Assembly (NCBI GenBank): GCA_021404785.1
Contig: QWHH01000014.1
Location: 1 to 64,000 of the forward strand
Direction of reading: 5' to 3'
Length of the DNA: 64,000 nt
Source of the DNA: Lysobacterales bacterium PRO7
Lineage (GTDB): Bacteria > Pseudomonadota > Gammaproteobacteria > Xanthomonadales > Rhodanobacteraceae
Shown here one piece after another: positions 42,605 through 52,572 of this stretch (the first letter of the stretch is position 1; each line of letters starts with the position of its first letter). Below the pieces are notes generated by a model. It saw only the letters and a program-made list of their open reading frames with translations, did no database searches and had not been told where the DNA came from. The position numbers and the translations under genes are program-made.

Positions 42605-44692
42605 AACGACGACGCGGTTGCGGCCTGCACTCTTGGCCGCGTAAACGGCCTTGTCGGCAGCTTCGATCAGGTCTTCCAGCCGTGCCGGTGCCGGCATGCG
42701 CGACAGCAACGCGATGCCGATGCTGATGGTCGTTGCATCCGGCTCGTCGGGCAGGAGCCCGGCAAGCGCAGCGGCGACGCGCGTGCGTAGACGCTCGGCC
42801 AACTGTCGCACTTCGGCGACGTCGCGCACGCCGGTGGCCACGATGAATTCCTCGCCGCCGTAGCGACCGACGATGTCGTCGACGCTTAGCTGGTCGCACA
42901 GGGCATTCGCACCGGCAACGAGTACGCGGTCGCCGAACTGGTGGCCATGTCTGTCGTTGATCTGCTTGAAGTGATCGAAATCGATCAGCAACGCCGCCAG
43001 TTCGCAGTTGTCGCGTGTGCGCTCGGCAATTCGCGCATCGAGCTGGCGCAACAGATGGCCGCGGTTCGATATGCCGGTGAGCGGATCGCGGATTGCGGCC
43101 TGGAACAGCTCAGTCGCCTGTTGTTGCAGTCGCGTATTGGCGTTGCTCAGGGCGGTACGCTGGGATTCGACTTCCGCGTTGCGCACGGCAAGTTCGCCAT
43201 TGAGCTTGCGTACGCTCGCAAACCGCCATGCGAGCAATCCCAATACCATCGTCAGCATGGCGATCAGCGCAAGGCCGCGGTTGCGCTGTGCTTGCCGCTG
43301 CGCAAGCTGCGCGGCCTGTTGCTGGTTGTCCAGGGTCATCTGCGCGAGCTTGTGCTCGGCTTCCGCGCGCTCGTACTGGCTTTCCAGCAGGGCCAGTGCG
43401 CGGCTCGATCGGGTGTTCAGCAGTTCGTCGCGCAAGGCCGAGCGTTTGTGCGCGTAGTCGAGCGCCTGGGCCAGGTTGCCCTGCGCAACGGCGAGCTTGT
43501 CGGCCAGCGCATAGACGGCTACCAGCGTCGGCTTGAATTGCATGGCGCTCGAATCGGCCGATATCTCGTCGAGCAGTGCCCGACTCTGCGCGATGTCCCC
43601 TGCGGCGTACGCGTTTTCGGCAAGCGCGAGCTGGCTGCGCGTGATGATCTCATGCTGCTTGAGCGCTCGCCCGATCGCCAGCGCCTCGACGAGGCGATCG
43701 CGCGCTTCGTCGGGCCGCTTCAGGCCGGTCAGCGCGCGGCCGCTGTCGAACAGGTCGAAGCCGATGGCCGGTTGGTTGTCGAGGGCGCGCGCCAGCAGCA
43801 ATGCCTCGTCCGCGGCGTCGAGCGCAGCCTGATACTCGCCGATGTCGGCGAGCCAGCTCGAATACGTGCCGAGCGCGGACGAGTAGTCGAGGCTGTCGCC
43901 GCGGCTGGCGGCGGTTTCGATCGCACGCGTGAAGTATTTACGCGTCAGTTTGTCGTCGCCGAGGTCGAGGCAGATCAGGGCGAGGTTGCGCAAGGTGCCG
44001 GCCAGATCCACGCCAAGGCGCTCGCGGATTGCCAGCGTGCGCATTTCCAGGTCGAATGCGCTCGAGTAGTCGCCGCGGTCGCGCGCGATCAAGCCCAGGA
44101 ACGACAATGCGCGGGCCATGTCGCGCTCGTCGCCGAGCGCGGTCGCCGCCTCCAGCGCACGTTGGGTATGCGCGGTGGCGCTGTCGAGGCGGCCGTGGCG
44201 GCGGTCGACGATGCCGAGAAAATACTCCGCATCGGCGTGTGCGTTCGGCAACCTGGCGCGTTCGGCCAGTTGCGACAATTCGTTGGCTATCCGTTCCGTG
44301 CGGGCGTAGTCGCTGACCGCGGCCTGTTCGCCGCGCTGTTCCAGGATATCCGCTGCCGTACCGGCGTCGCCGTACGCCAGTGCGAGCCGTTGTGCTTGCA
44401 GCCAGTGCGCTTCGGCCAGATCGTAATTGCCGAGCGCGTGTTCGGCGCCTCCGAGCAGACGCTGCCAGACGATTTCGCCGCGCGTGCCGAACAGTGCCGG
44501 AATGGCCGGCGTCAGCGGATCCAGGCCGTGTTCAATCGCGACGCCCAATTGCAGCGCGCGGATCGCCGCCTGTGCGCGTGGATAGGTTTCGGGCATCGTG
44601 GCGCCATTGGCGCACGCACACGCCAACACGGCGGCGAATCCGAAGCGGCATCGTTGCCGCCAGTTTGCATCCGTCTTGCTGGAATGCTCCAC
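42593..44692 (-). CDS. Membrane diguanylate cyclase with periplasmic TPR sensor (copy 1)
   Basis: A 699-residue protein. A signal-like start is followed by about 440 residues of TPR helices, a membrane helix (about residues 472-492, ALIAMLTMVLGLLAWRFAS), a coiled linker (ESQRTALSNANTRLQQQATE) and a GGDEF domain. The active-site signature is RYGGEEF near residue 611, so it should make cyclic di-GMP in the cytoplasm in response to a periplasmic signal. The position where an RxxD product-inhibition site would sit (five residues before GGEEF) reads SVDD, so that control is lost. The start is GTG at 44692 with gaggac upstream. Its paralogue follows upstream on the same strand. Confidence 0.88.
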   Translation of the reverse strand: MEHSSKTDANWRQRCRFGFAAVLACACANGATMPETYPRAQAAIRALQLGVAIEHGLDPLTPAIPALFGTRGEIVWQRLLGGAEHALGNYDLAEAHWLQAQRLALAYGDAGTAADILEQRGEQAAVSDYARTERIANELSQLAERARLPNAHADAEYFLGIVDRRHGRLDSATAHTQRALEAATALGDERDMARALSFLGLIARDRGDYSSAFDLEMRTLAIRERLGVDLAGTLRNLALICLDLGDDKLTRKYFTRAIETAASRGDSLDYSSALGTYSSWLADIGEYQAALDAADEALLLARALDNQPAIGFDLFDSGRALTGLKRPDEARDRLVEALAIGRALKQHEIITRSQLALAENAYAAGDIAQSRALLDEISADSSAMQFKPTLVAVYALADKLAVAQGNLAQALDYAHKRSALRDELLNTRSSRALALLESQYERAEAEHKLAQMTLDNQQQAAQLAQRQAQRNRGLALIAMLTMVLGLLAWRFASVRKLNGELAVRNAEVESQRTALSNANTRLQQQATELFQAAIRDPLTGISNRGHLLRQLDARIAERTRDNCELAALLIDFDHFKQINDRHGHQFGDRVLVAGANALCDQLSVDDIVGRYGGEEFIVATGVRDVAEVRQLAERLRTRVAAALAGLLPDEPDATTISIGIALLSRMPAPARLEDLIEAADKAVYAAKSAGRNRVVVHAA

Positions 44693-44731
44693 GTGCTGTC
44701 CTCGTCGATTCCCCTGCGAACCGCGAACGGA

Positions 44732-44751
44732 ACAAGTGTAATCTACGTGGC
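44732..44751. promoter_or_regulatory. Shared 20-base upstream element of cyclase copy 1
   Basis: acaagtgtaatctacgtggc lies about 40 bases before the first cyclase start. An 18/20 match lies at 46938-46957 before the second, so the upstream region was duplicated with the gene. Its -10-like core suggests a promoter, but its direction is not certain. Confidence 0.4.
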
Positions 44752-44790
44752 TTGTCAGCAACACCCCGTAGCGTGGCGCATCCGCAATCT

Positions 44791-46884
44791 TCAGGCGGCG
44801 TGGACGACGACGCGGTTGCGCCCGGCCGACTTCGCCGCGTACACCGCCCTGTCCGCGGCTTCGATCAGCGATTCCAGCCGCGCCGGTTTCGGCAAACGTG
44901 AAAGCAGGGCGATGCCGATACTTATCGTCACCGCGCCATTCGCCTCGGGAAGAAAGCCGGTCATCGCCTCGGCGACCCGTTCGCGCAGACGCTCGGCCAC
45001 CCGGATGGCGTTTGCCGCGTCGCCGCTGACCACCGCGATGAATTCCTCGCCGCCATAGCGTCCGAGCAGATCGCCGGGTTCCAGCCATTGGCGCAGGGTC
45101 TGCACGCCGGCGACCAGCACGCGGTCGCCGTACAGATGTCCATGCGCATCGTTGATCCGCTTGAAGTGATCGAAATCGATCAGCAGCGCCGCCAGTTCGC
45201 CGCCGTTGCGCGCGCAGTCGGCGATGCGTGCGTCAATCTGTCGCATCAGATGCCCGCGGTTGGAAACCCCGGTGAGCGGATCGCTGATCGCAGCCTGGTA
45301 CAGTTCGTCGGCTTGTTGTTGCAGGCGGTCGTTGGCGTGACTCAATGCCGCGCGCTGCGATTCGATCTCGGCATTGCGCGTGGCCAGCGCGTTGTTCAGC
45401 CTGCGTACGCCGATGAAACGCCAGCCCAGCAGGAGCAGGATCGCGCCGAGGCCACAGGCGGCGACGATGACGTAGTTGCGCTGCAAGTGCTGTTGCGCGA
45501 GGCGCGTGGCTTGCAACTGGTTTTCCTTGCCGGCCAGCGCGAGCTGCTGGTCGGCCGCCGCGCGCGCGTACTGGCTTTCTTGGGCAGCGAGGCGGCGGCT
45601 TGCACGCGTACCAAGCAATTCCTCACGCAAGGCGGCAGCGGCATGCGCGTAGCCCAGCGCCTGCGCGGGCTTGCCGATTGCAGTGGCGATCTTTTCGCGC
45701 ACTTCGTTGACCTCGGCCATCAGCGGCTTGTAGCGCGCAGCTTGCGGGTCGGCGAAAGCGGCTTGCAGCAGGCGGTTCGCCTGGGCAGGATCGCCGCGAG
45801 CCAGCGCCACTTCCGCGAGCGAAACCTGGGCGTGCGCAAGAATCTCGTGCTGGTTGAGTTCGCGTCCGATTGCAAGCGCGCCACGCAGTTGCGAATCCGC
45901 TTCTTCAAGTCGCTCCATGCCGAGCAATGCGCGGCCGCTGTTGAGCAGGTCGAAACCGACCGACGGGCGGTCGCCGATTGCGGTACTCACAGCGAGCGAT
46001 TCCTGTGCGGCCGCCAGGGCCGGTGCGAATTCGCCGGCGTCGACCAGGTATCCCGCCCAGGTGCCGAGAATGGCGGCGTAATTGGCACTGTCACCGTGTC
46101 GCAGCGCGACGTCGAGCGCGCGCTTGAAATAGTCGCGCGCCGCGGCATCGTCGCCGAGGTCGCGATAGACCAGGGCCATGTTGCGCAAAGTCAGTTCGAG
46201 CTGGTCGTCGTTGCGCTCGCGGATCGCCAGCGCCTGGCGAAACAGATCCAGCGCGGCGGCGTAGTCGCCGCGGTCGCGCGCCAGGGTGCCGAGATTGGAT
46301 AGCGCCGTGGCGGTGCCGGCTTCCTGTCCCAGTGCGCGTTGCAATGCCAGTGCCCGCTGCGCATGCGCCTGCGCATCATCGAGACGGCCGCGACGTCGGG
46401 CAACGACGCCCAGGTATTCCTCGGCCTTCGCCTGCGCCCACGGCAGGTCGGCGCGCACGCCCAGAAGCATGAGTTCGTTTGACAGTTTTTCGGCGCGATC
46501 ATAGTCGCCGATCAGGATGGCGATCTCGCCGCGACTGATCGCACTGGCGGCGGCATCGGCGGGCTTGTTGAAAGCTGTCGCCATTGCTTGTGCACGACGA
46601 TAGTGGATATCGGCGTTGATATACGAATCCAGCGCGAGGAACACGCCGCCGAGCAGGCGCTCGAACCGGATGCCGCCAAGCGGTCCGATCAGCGCGGGTA
46701 CGGCGGGTGCCAGCGGCGATAGATTGCGTTCAATCGCAGACGCTAGCTTCTGTGAATCGGCCGCGGCCAGCGCACGCGGGTACGTCGCGGAACCGGCCGG
46801 GGTTTCGGCAAGCGCACTGACGCACAGGACCGACGCCGTGAACAACAGCCAATGCGCGCGACCGGTGGTGACGCCAGCCTTCAT
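44791..46884 (-). CDS. Membrane diguanylate cyclase with periplasmic TPR sensor (copy 2)
   Basis: A 697-residue protein with the same architecture as copy 1: signal peptide, long TPR region, membrane helix (about residues 469-491), coiled linker and GGDEF domain with RYGGEEF near residue 609. The I-site position reads EPGD, again lacking Arg. The C-terminal ~20 residues (AVYAAKSAGRNRVVVHAA) are identical to copy 1. The ATG at 46884 gives a signal sequence (TASVLCVSALA). The TPR sensors have diverged more than the catalytic parts, suggesting different input signals. Confidence 0.88.
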   Translation of the reverse strand: MKAGVTTGRAHWLLFTASVLCVSALAETPAGSATYPRALAAADSQKLASAIERNLSPLAPAVPALIGPLGGIRFERLLGGVFLALDSYINADIHYRRAQAMATAFNKPADAAASAISRGEIAILIGDYDRAEKLSNELMLLGVRADLPWAQAKAEEYLGVVARRRGRLDDAQAHAQRALALQRALGQEAGTATALSNLGTLARDRGDYAAALDLFRQALAIRERNDDQLELTLRNMALVYRDLGDDAAARDYFKRALDVALRHGDSANYAAILGTWAGYLVDAGEFAPALAAAQESLAVSTAIGDRPSVGFDLLNSGRALLGMERLEEADSQLRGALAIGRELNQHEILAHAQVSLAEVALARGDPAQANRLLQAAFADPQAARYKPLMAEVNEVREKIATAIGKPAQALGYAHAAAALREELLGTRASRRLAAQESQYARAAADQQLALAGKENQLQATRLAQQHLQRNYVIVAACGLGAILLLLGWRFIGVRRLNNALATRNAEIESQRAALSHANDRLQQQADELYQAAISDPLTGVSNRGHLMRQIDARIADCARNGGELAALLIDFDHFKRINDAHGHLYGDRVLVAGVQTLRQWLEPGDLLGRYGGEEFIAVVSGDAANAIRVAERLRERVAEAMTGFLPEANGAVTISIGIALLSRLPKPARLESLIEAADRAVYAAKSAGRNRVVVHAA

Positions 46885-46937
46885 CGGATCAGCCCCGTAT
46901 GCTCCGACCGCGGTCCCCCAGCGAAACCGCCAACCGC

Positions 46938-46957
46938 ACAAGTGTAAACTACGCGGC
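46938..46957. promoter_or_regulatory. Shared 20-base element between cyclase copy 2 and rimO
   Basis: acaagtgtaaactacgcggc matches the element before copy 1 at 18 of 20 positions. Here it also lies 26 bases upstream of rimO on the other strand, so it may be a rimO promoter -10 region (gtgtaaact), a cyclase promoter, or both. Confidence 0.35.
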
Positions 46958-46982
46958 CGATTCGCGGCAAAGCGGCTCCTGA

Positions 46983-48302
46983 ATGTCCAAGACTTCACCC
47001 AAGGTCGGTTTCGTCAGCCTCGGCTGCCCAAAGGCGCTGGTCGATTCCGAACGCATCCTCACCCAGTTGCGCGTGGAAGGCTACGAAATCGTACCCAGCT
47101 ACGGCGCCGCGGACGTGGTCGTGGTCAACACCTGCGGCTTCATCGACGCAGCGGTAAAAGAGTCATTGGACGCGATCGGCGAGGCGCTGGCCGAGAACGG
47201 CAAGGTCATCGTCACCGGTTGTCTGGGCAAACGTGCCGACGTCATCCGCGAAGCGCATCCCGACGTGCTCGCCATCACCGGTCCGCAGGATTACGCCAGC
47301 GTGATGACGGCAGTGCACAAGCAGGTACCGCACAAGCACGATCCGCATCTGGATCTTGTGCCGGCGCAAGGCATCAAATTGACGCCAAAGCACTACGCCT
47401 ATCTGAAGATTTCCGAAGGCTGCAATCACCGCTGTACTTTTTGCATCATTCCATCGATGCGTGGCGATCTCGTGTCGCGGCCGGTCGACGAAGTGCTGGT
47501 TGAGGCGGAAAAGCTGGTCAAATCCGGCGTGCGCGAATTGCTCGTGATCTCGCAGGACACCAGCGCCTATGGCGTGGATGTGAAGTACGCGGCGCGCGAA
47601 TGGCGCGGCAAAAGCTATCGCACGCGCATGACGCAACTGTGCGAAGGACTTGCGGAGTTGGGCGCTTGGGTACGCCTGCACTACGTGTATCCGTATCCGC
47701 ACGTGGACGAGGTGATACCGCTGATGGCCGAAGGCAGGATCCTTGCGTATCTGGACATTCCATTCCAGCATGCCAGTCCGCGTATCCTGAAACTGATGAA
47801 GCGCCCCGGCGCGGTCGACAAGGTGCTCGCGCGCGTAGCCGCGTGGCGCAAGGCGTGTCCCGACATCACGATTCGCAGCACCTTCATCGTCGGCTTTCCC
47901 GGCGAGACCGAAGCCGAGTTCGAGGAATTGCTCGCGTTCCTGGACGAGGCCCAGCTCGATCGCGTCGGTGCGTTCGCCTATTCGCCGGTCGATGGCGCGA
48001 AAGCGAACGAATTGCCCGCTCCGGTCGACGAGGAAATCAAGCAGGAACGTCTCGAACGTTTCATGGCCAAGCAGGCGGCGATCAGCGCGGCCAAGCTCAA
48101 ACGCAAGGTCGGCAAGACGCTCAAGGCCCTGGTCGATCATGCCGATGGCGAAGGCGCGATCGCGCGCACCAGCGCCGATGCGCCGGAAATCGACGGCGTG
48201 CTGCGTATCCGCGACGGGCAGAAACTCAAGCCAGGGCAGTTCGTCGATGCAGTCGTCGAAGCGGCGGATGAACATGATTTGACCGGCCGCGTCGCGGCCT
48301 GA
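46983..48302 (+). CDS. rimO: Ribosomal protein S12 methylthiotransferase (RimO)
   Basis: A radical-SAM enzyme that adds a methylthio group to Asp of ribosomal protein S12. The 439-residue protein carries the N-terminal UPF0004 cysteines ([29 protein letters not shown]). The radical-SAM motif CNHRCTFC lies near residues 147-154 and a TRAM domain at the end ([20 protein letters not shown]). It is divergent from the cyclase pair and lies 5 bases from DUF3025. Confidence 0.94.
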   Translation: MSKTSPKVGFVSLGCPKALVDSERILTQLRVEGYEIVPSYGAADVVVVNTCGFIDAAVKESLDAIGEALAENGKVIVTGCLGKRADVIREAHPDVLAITGPQDYASVMTAVHKQVPHKHDPHLDLVPAQGIKLTPKHYAYLKISEGCNHRCTFCIIPSMRGDLVSRPVDEVLVEAEKLVKSGVRELLVISQDTSAYGVDVKYAAREWRGKSYRTRMTQLCEGLAELGAWVRLHYVYPYPHVDEVIPLMAEGRILAYLDIPFQHASPRILKLMKRPGAVDKVLARVAAWRKACPDITIRSTFIVGFPGETEAEFEELLAFLDEAQLDRVGAFAYSPVDGAKANELPAPVDEEIKQERLERFMAKQAAISAAKLKRKVGKTLKALVDHADGEGAIARTSADAPEIDGVLRIRDGQKLKPGQFVDAVVEAADEHDLTGRVAA

Positions 48303-48307
48303 TCGCC

Positions 48308-49117
48308 ATGCGTTTCGTCGCGCCCGCGCGTGAGGCGGTCGATGCGGACGTCTTCGCCCGCCCGCCGCTGTCGCACTGGAGCAAATTCGAAGATCTGCTG
48401 CGCGGCGGCTGGCCGGACGTTGCGCTGTTGAATGCGTGCCGACCGGATACGTCATTTCGCTTCGTCGCACAAACTCCAGAATTGCTTGCCGACGGCAAGC
48501 ACTACGAACAGCGCATCTTCGAGCGTAGTGAGATCGCCACGCGCGAGCGCAATTGGCATGACCTGCTCAATGCGCTGGTCTGGCTGCGCTTTCCCGAAAT
48601 CAAGCGCGCGCTCAATGCGCGGCAAGTCGCGGAGATCGCGAAAGCCGGGCCGAAGCAGCGCACGCGTGCGCAATGCGCGTTGACGCATTTCGACGAGGGC
48701 GGCGTTGTCGTGGTCGTGCGCGACCCGCAATTGCTGACGTCATGGGATGCGCACGACTGGCACGGCCTGTTCTGGCGCGAGCGTGGAGCGTGGTCGGATG
48801 GTCGCATCGAAATCGTGGTATTCGGGCACGCCTTGCTCGAGCATGCGCTCGAACCCGCGCAACTGTTGGTCGGCAAGTGTATCGCCGTGATGCATCAAAG
48901 TGGAAATGTGGAAAGTGCAATGCAGGCGGTCGCCGCCGCGATCGGGCGGAGCGAAATCCTGAACGACCCGCAGGAACTGCGCCCTTTGCCATTGTCCGGT
49001 ATTCCAGGCTGGCACCCGGACAATGGCCATGAGGATTTTTATCGTTCGGCAGCGTGTTTCCGACCGTTACGTGCGGGACGTGTTTATGCGCCGCCTTTGT
49101 CTGTTGCCTGGTCGTAA
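48308..49117 (+). CDS. DUF3025 protein
   Basis: A 269-residue cytoplasmic protein of the DUF3025 family: [20 protein letters not shown], then [20 protein letters not shown], a [20 protein letters not shown] strand, [12 protein letters not shown] and a [12 protein letters not shown] end. No function is known for the family. It overlaps the end of the convergent greB by 34 bases, an unusually long convergent overlap. Confidence 0.85.
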   Translation: MRFVAPAREAVDADVFARPPLSHWSKFEDLLRGGWPDVALLNACRPDTSFRFVAQTPELLADGKHYEQRIFERSEIATRERNWHDLLNALVWLRFPEIKRALNARQVAEIAKAGPKQRTRAQCALTHFDEGGVVVVVRDPQLLTSWDAHDWHGLFWRERGAWSDGRIEIVVFGHALLEHALEPAQLLVGKCIAVMHQSGNVESAMQAVAAAIGRSEILNDPQELRPLPLSGIPGWHPDNGHEDFYRSAACFRPLRAGRVYAPPLSVAWS

Positions 49118-49605
49118 TTGACGTCGATTACGATAAAGCGCTGCACACCTCCCGGCAATTGCGCTTCGAACTCGTCATCGACGCGTTTTTTCAACGCCGC
49201 GCGCGCCAGCGGCGAATCGATGCTGATGTAGCCCAACGCGGCGTCGGTTTCGTCCGGGCCGACGATGCGGTAGCGGTGCGCGTTGCCGTCGTCGTCTTCG
49301 ATCTCGAACCAGGCGCCGAAGAAGATCGCTTCGCGATCGGTGGGCGCACCTTGTGCGACCTTCAACACGGGAATGCGTTTGGACAAATAGCGCACGCGGC
49401 GGTCGATCTCGCTCAGTTGTTTCTTGCGATAGGTGTACTCGGCATTTTCGGAGCGATCACCCTCGGCCGCGGCCGCGGCCAACGCCTTGACGACTTCGGG
49501 ACGGCGCACACGCCACAGTTCGTCGAGTTCGGCCTTGAGCCGCTGATGGCCGTCCACGGTGATGATTGCGGTGGAAGCTGCTTGCGGTGGACGCCAGCGG
49601 CTCAC
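49084..49605 (-). CDS. greB: Transcription elongation factor GreB
   Basis: Rescues backtracked RNA polymerase by stimulating transcript cleavage. The 173-residue protein has an N-terminal coiled coil ([20 protein letters not shown], then [20 protein letters not shown] with the acidic tip) and the C-terminal FKBP-like domain ([20 protein letters not shown]). Longer than GreA and with the GreB-type end, so GreB rather than GreA. The start is GTG at 49605, in a GTGA overlap with the preceding TPR protein gene. Confidence 0.9.
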   Translation of the reverse strand: MSRWRPPQAASTAIITVDGHQRLKAELDELWRVRRPEVVKALAAAAAEGDRSENAEYTYRKKQLSEIDRRVRYLSKRIPVLKVAQGAPTDREAIFFGAWFEIEDDDGNAHRYRIVGPDETDAALGYISIDSPLARAALKKRVDDEFEAQLPGGVQRFIVIDVNYDQATDKGGA

Positions 49606-50912
49606 GGTGCGCTGGGCGGCGTGGTCTTCGCCGGCGTCGCGGAAATCTTGTCGAGGAAGGCGAGATAAGCGTCGACTTGCGGAATCACCGGATCGTTCGG
49701 CATCGTCACCTTGATCTGGTTGAGCATGGCGCGCGCCTGCATTTCCTTGTTCATGCGCTCGGCCCACAGCTTTGCGGCGAGCAGGTAATTGCGGGCGATG
49801 TCCGGATGGTTGCGAAAGCGTTTGTGAAAACCCGCGAGCAGGGCGAGCGTGATCTGGGTATGGCCCGCGTCGGCGGCGGCATGGGCGAGGCGAGTGATGT
49901 CCTCGGGCTTGTCCAGTCTGAACGCGGGGTCGGCGACCTGGCATTCGCGCGCCACGTCGATCGCGCGACGATCCTGGTTTTGCGCCAGAAGTACAGGAAT
50001 ATACTTTTTCCCGTGCGCGGCGAGTTCAGCCTTGTCGCCGTCCTGGCGCAGCCAGTGCCGGTATTCGTCATGCACCGGCAGCAAGTCCGCATGCGCAGAA
50101 AGTTCGTCGCGCAGCAGCGCCACGGCGCCACGCACGTCGCCGCTGGCGGCGCGTGCGCGCGCGGCGTCCAGGATTGCGCGCGAGGCGTCGGTATGCGGCA
50201 CTTCGTCCTGCAATTCCAGGTGCCCGGCATAACCGAGTTCATCGCGATGCTCGTGGATCACGCCGCCGATCAGGTGGAAATTCGCGATCATCAGGTAGTT
50301 GACGATCAGCCACACGAGCAGCGGCCCGACCGGCCAGGGGATGTCGCGCACGATCGCGGCGGCCAGCGCACTTTGCACGATCAGGGCGGCGCAGAAGAAT
50401 CCGGCCAGCACGAAATAGTGCCAGCCGAGGCGCGAGGCCAGCATCAGCCACACCAGCGGATTGAGCGCGCGCGCCATGCCTTCTTCCAGTGCGAGGATCG
50501 TCACCATCGCCGGCATCGCAAACATCAACACGATGCCGATGAGCAGCGCCGACAAGGCTCCCCACCACATCGCAACCAGGATCAGTGCGACTTCAATCAG
50601 GAGCAAAAGCAGCACCGCGTAGCGGCCGAGATCGTCGCTCACCGTGAGGCTGATTTCCGGAGGTTCGCCGCGGCCGTTCGCGCTCCAGCGCAGTACTTCG
50701 AAGGCGTACTTGAAGAAGGCCGCCCAGACAATGAGATCGAAAAACCAGCCGACGATGCCCGGAAGCAGGCGCACGACGACGTGCGCAACGGCCAAGGCGA
50801 CAATCGTCGACAACGCGGCCATCTGCATCGGATAGCCCAATGCCTGCGGCCAGCGTTCGTGCAGGGGCTTGGGCTCGTTGGCTAGCTGTGGATTGGCGTC
50901 CTGGAAAGTCAT
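49602..50912 (-). CDS. Multi-span membrane protein with C-terminal TPR region
   Basis: A 436-residue protein: about six membrane helices in the first 240 residues ([40 protein letters not shown]), then a soluble helical region of TPR-like repeats (about 250-420). It resembles a conserved unannotated xanthomonad family of DUF4013-like membrane proteins. The ATG at 50912 starts the hydrophobic-domain-containing part. It overlaps greB by 4 bases and is transcribed first. Confidence 0.75.
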   Translation of the reverse strand: MTFQDANPQLANEPKPLHERWPQALGYPMQMAALSTIVALAVAHVVVRLLPGIVGWFFDLIVWAAFFKYAFEVLRWSANGRGEPPEISLTVSDDLGRYAVLLLLLIEVALILVAMWWGALSALLIGIVLMFAMPAMVTILALEEGMARALNPLVWLMLASRLGWHYFVLAGFFCAALIVQSALAAAIVRDIPWPVGPLLVWLIVNYLMIANFHLIGGVIHEHRDELGYAGHLELQDEVPHTDASRAILDAARARAASGDVRGAVALLRDELSAHADLLPVHDEYRHWLRQDGDKAELAAHGKKYIPVLLAQNQDRRAIDVARECQVADPAFRLDKPEDITRLAHAAADAGHTQITLALLAGFHKRFRNHPDIARNYLLAAKLWAERMNKEMQARAMLNQIKVTMPNDPVIPQVDAYLAFLDKISATPAKTTPPSAP

Positions 50913-51028
50913 CGTTGATCGAACTGGTGGCCGTGCGTTGCCGCGCATTGTATCGACACGCCGCGCGCGGGGTTGTCGCGGCGCGTCATGCCGGGTAACG
51001 TGCATGCAAATTTTCCGGAGTATCCGTT

Positions 51029-52465
51029 ATGCGCCGCCCGTGCCTAGCTTCCGTTCCATTTCTGCTGCTTGCTGCCTGCGCCGGCCAGCCACCGCATCCG
51101 CAGGCGAACGCGCCGGATACAGCGGTGACTGCGTTGTATGCGCGACTGGATGCGGATACCGGCAATTATCTGGCGGCGCGCGAAGCGGGTGATGCAGCGG
51201 ACAAGGCCAATGCGGCGCTGGATGACTTGCAGGCGGCGGCCGGACAATGCGCAACGACGCACGGTTGCGACAGCGCGCGCTTCTTCGCCGCCTTCGACAA
51301 ACTGCTGCGCGCGCCAGCGAATGCCGCGCCCGGCGCGGCGGACAACGCCGACGAATCGCCGGATGCCGGCGCGGAAGCCGGCGAATCCTCGCCGGTCGTG
51401 GCTGCGTTGCCGCAAGCCGGGCGTTCTGTCGCCTTGCTCAAGGGCCACAAATTGGCCGACATCATCGCGATGAACGATCCGATGAAGGTGGCCATCGAAC
51501 AATGGCTGACCCAGTATCGGCCCAACCTGATGCGGGCCTGGGAGAACTATCAGTACCTGCGCCACGAAATGTGGCCGCAGTACGAAAAGGCCGGACTGCC
51601 CGAGGCGCTGCTGTTCGGCATGCTGGCGCAGGAATCCGGCGGCAAGGTGCACGCGGTGTCGCGCTCCGGCGCCAGCGGTCCGCTGCAATTCATGTCCGCG
51701 ACCGGCGCGCGCTTTGGCCTCGGCGTGGTCGATGGATTCGACCAGCGTTTCGATCCGGCGCAGGCGGCACGCGCGAACGCGGCTTACATCAATGAACAAC
51801 TTGGCGTGTTCAACGACAATCTGGAACTGGCGATCGCCGCGTACAACGGCGGCGAAGGCGCGATGCAGCGGCTCGCCCAGCGCAATCCGAATGCGGCGTT
51901 CTGGGATCCGAAAGTCTATTTTTCGGTATCGCAGGAAACGCGCGATTACGTGCCGATGGTGCTGGCGGCGGCGTGGCTGTTCCTGCACCCGGAACGCTAC
52001 AACCTGCAATTTCCCCGAATCGACACCGTGCCCGCGCAACTCGTGCTGGCGCGGCCCGCGTCGATTGACGAACTGACCGTGTGCCTGGGCCAGGATGGCA
52101 ACGGCGATGGCTGGTTCCGCACCTTGCGCAACCTGAATCCGGCCTGGGATCCACGCCAGAAACTCGCTGCCGGCACGCGCCTTGACGTGCCCTCACCGCT
52201 CGCCGCCGATTATGCAAAATTGTGCACAAGTGGAAAATGGGTCGAGCTTGCCGCCGACCTGCATGGCGCCGCGCAGCCTACGGCGCCGGCGCGCCCCGCG
52301 CAGGCCACGCCACGCCGCTATGTGGTGCGCCGAGGCGATACCCTTGGCGGAATCGCGCGCCGGCATGGCTGCTCGAGCGGTGACCTAGCGCAGATCAATC
52401 ACTTGAAATCGCCGCATTTTCTGCTGCAGGTGGGTCAGGAGCTTCGGATTTGTTCACAGAGGTGA
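51029..52465 (+). CDS. Membrane-bound lytic transglycosylase with LysM (MltD-like)
   Basis: A 478-residue lipoprotein (lipobox LAAC) that should cleave peptidoglycan glycan strands. The transglycosylase domain carries the catalytic Glu at residue 202 in GMLAQESGGKVHAVSRSGAS, then GPLQFM, RFDPAQAARANAAYI and AIAAYNGGEG. A LysM domain ends the protein (YVVRRGDTLGGIARRHGCSS). Classical MltD has two or more LysM repeats; one is visible here. Confidence 0.9.
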   Translation: MRRPCLASVPFLLLAACAGQPPHPQANAPDTAVTALYARLDADTGNYLAAREAGDAADKANAALDDLQAAAGQCATTHGCDSARFFAAFDKLLRAPANAAPGAADNADESPDAGAEAGESSPVVAALPQAGRSVALLKGHKLADIIAMNDPMKVAIEQWLTQYRPNLMRAWENYQYLRHEMWPQYEKAGLPEALLFGMLAQESGGKVHAVSRSGASGPLQFMSATGARFGLGVVDGFDQRFDPAQAARANAAYINEQLGVFNDNLELAIAAYNGGEGAMQRLAQRNPNAAFWDPKVYFSVSQETRDYVPMVLAAAWLFLHPERYNLQFPRIDTVPAQLVLARPASIDELTVCLGQDGNGDGWFRTLRNLNPAWDPRQKLAAGTRLDVPSPLAADYAKLCTSGKWVELAADLHGAAQPTAPARPAQATPRRYVVRRGDTLGGIARRHGCSSGDLAQINHLKSPHFLLQVGQELRICSQR

Positions 52466-52524
52466 CTTCACTATGTAATCGCGTATACGATTTCCTGAAT
52501 GACTCTGTAGCCAGCCCATGTCGC

Positions 52525-52533
52525 GGGGGGGGG
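52525..52533. repeat. Nine-G homopolymer upstream of a secreted protein gene
   Basis: An uninterrupted run of nine G lies 39 bases before the start codon of the next gene, within the likely promoter to ribosome-site interval. Homopolymers of this length slip during replication and can switch surface genes on and off. Sequencing error is the other explanation. Confidence 0.7.
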
Positions 52534-52572
52534 CGGGGTCGGACAGACATTCTGGTTGCTGGGGAGTAGCTT

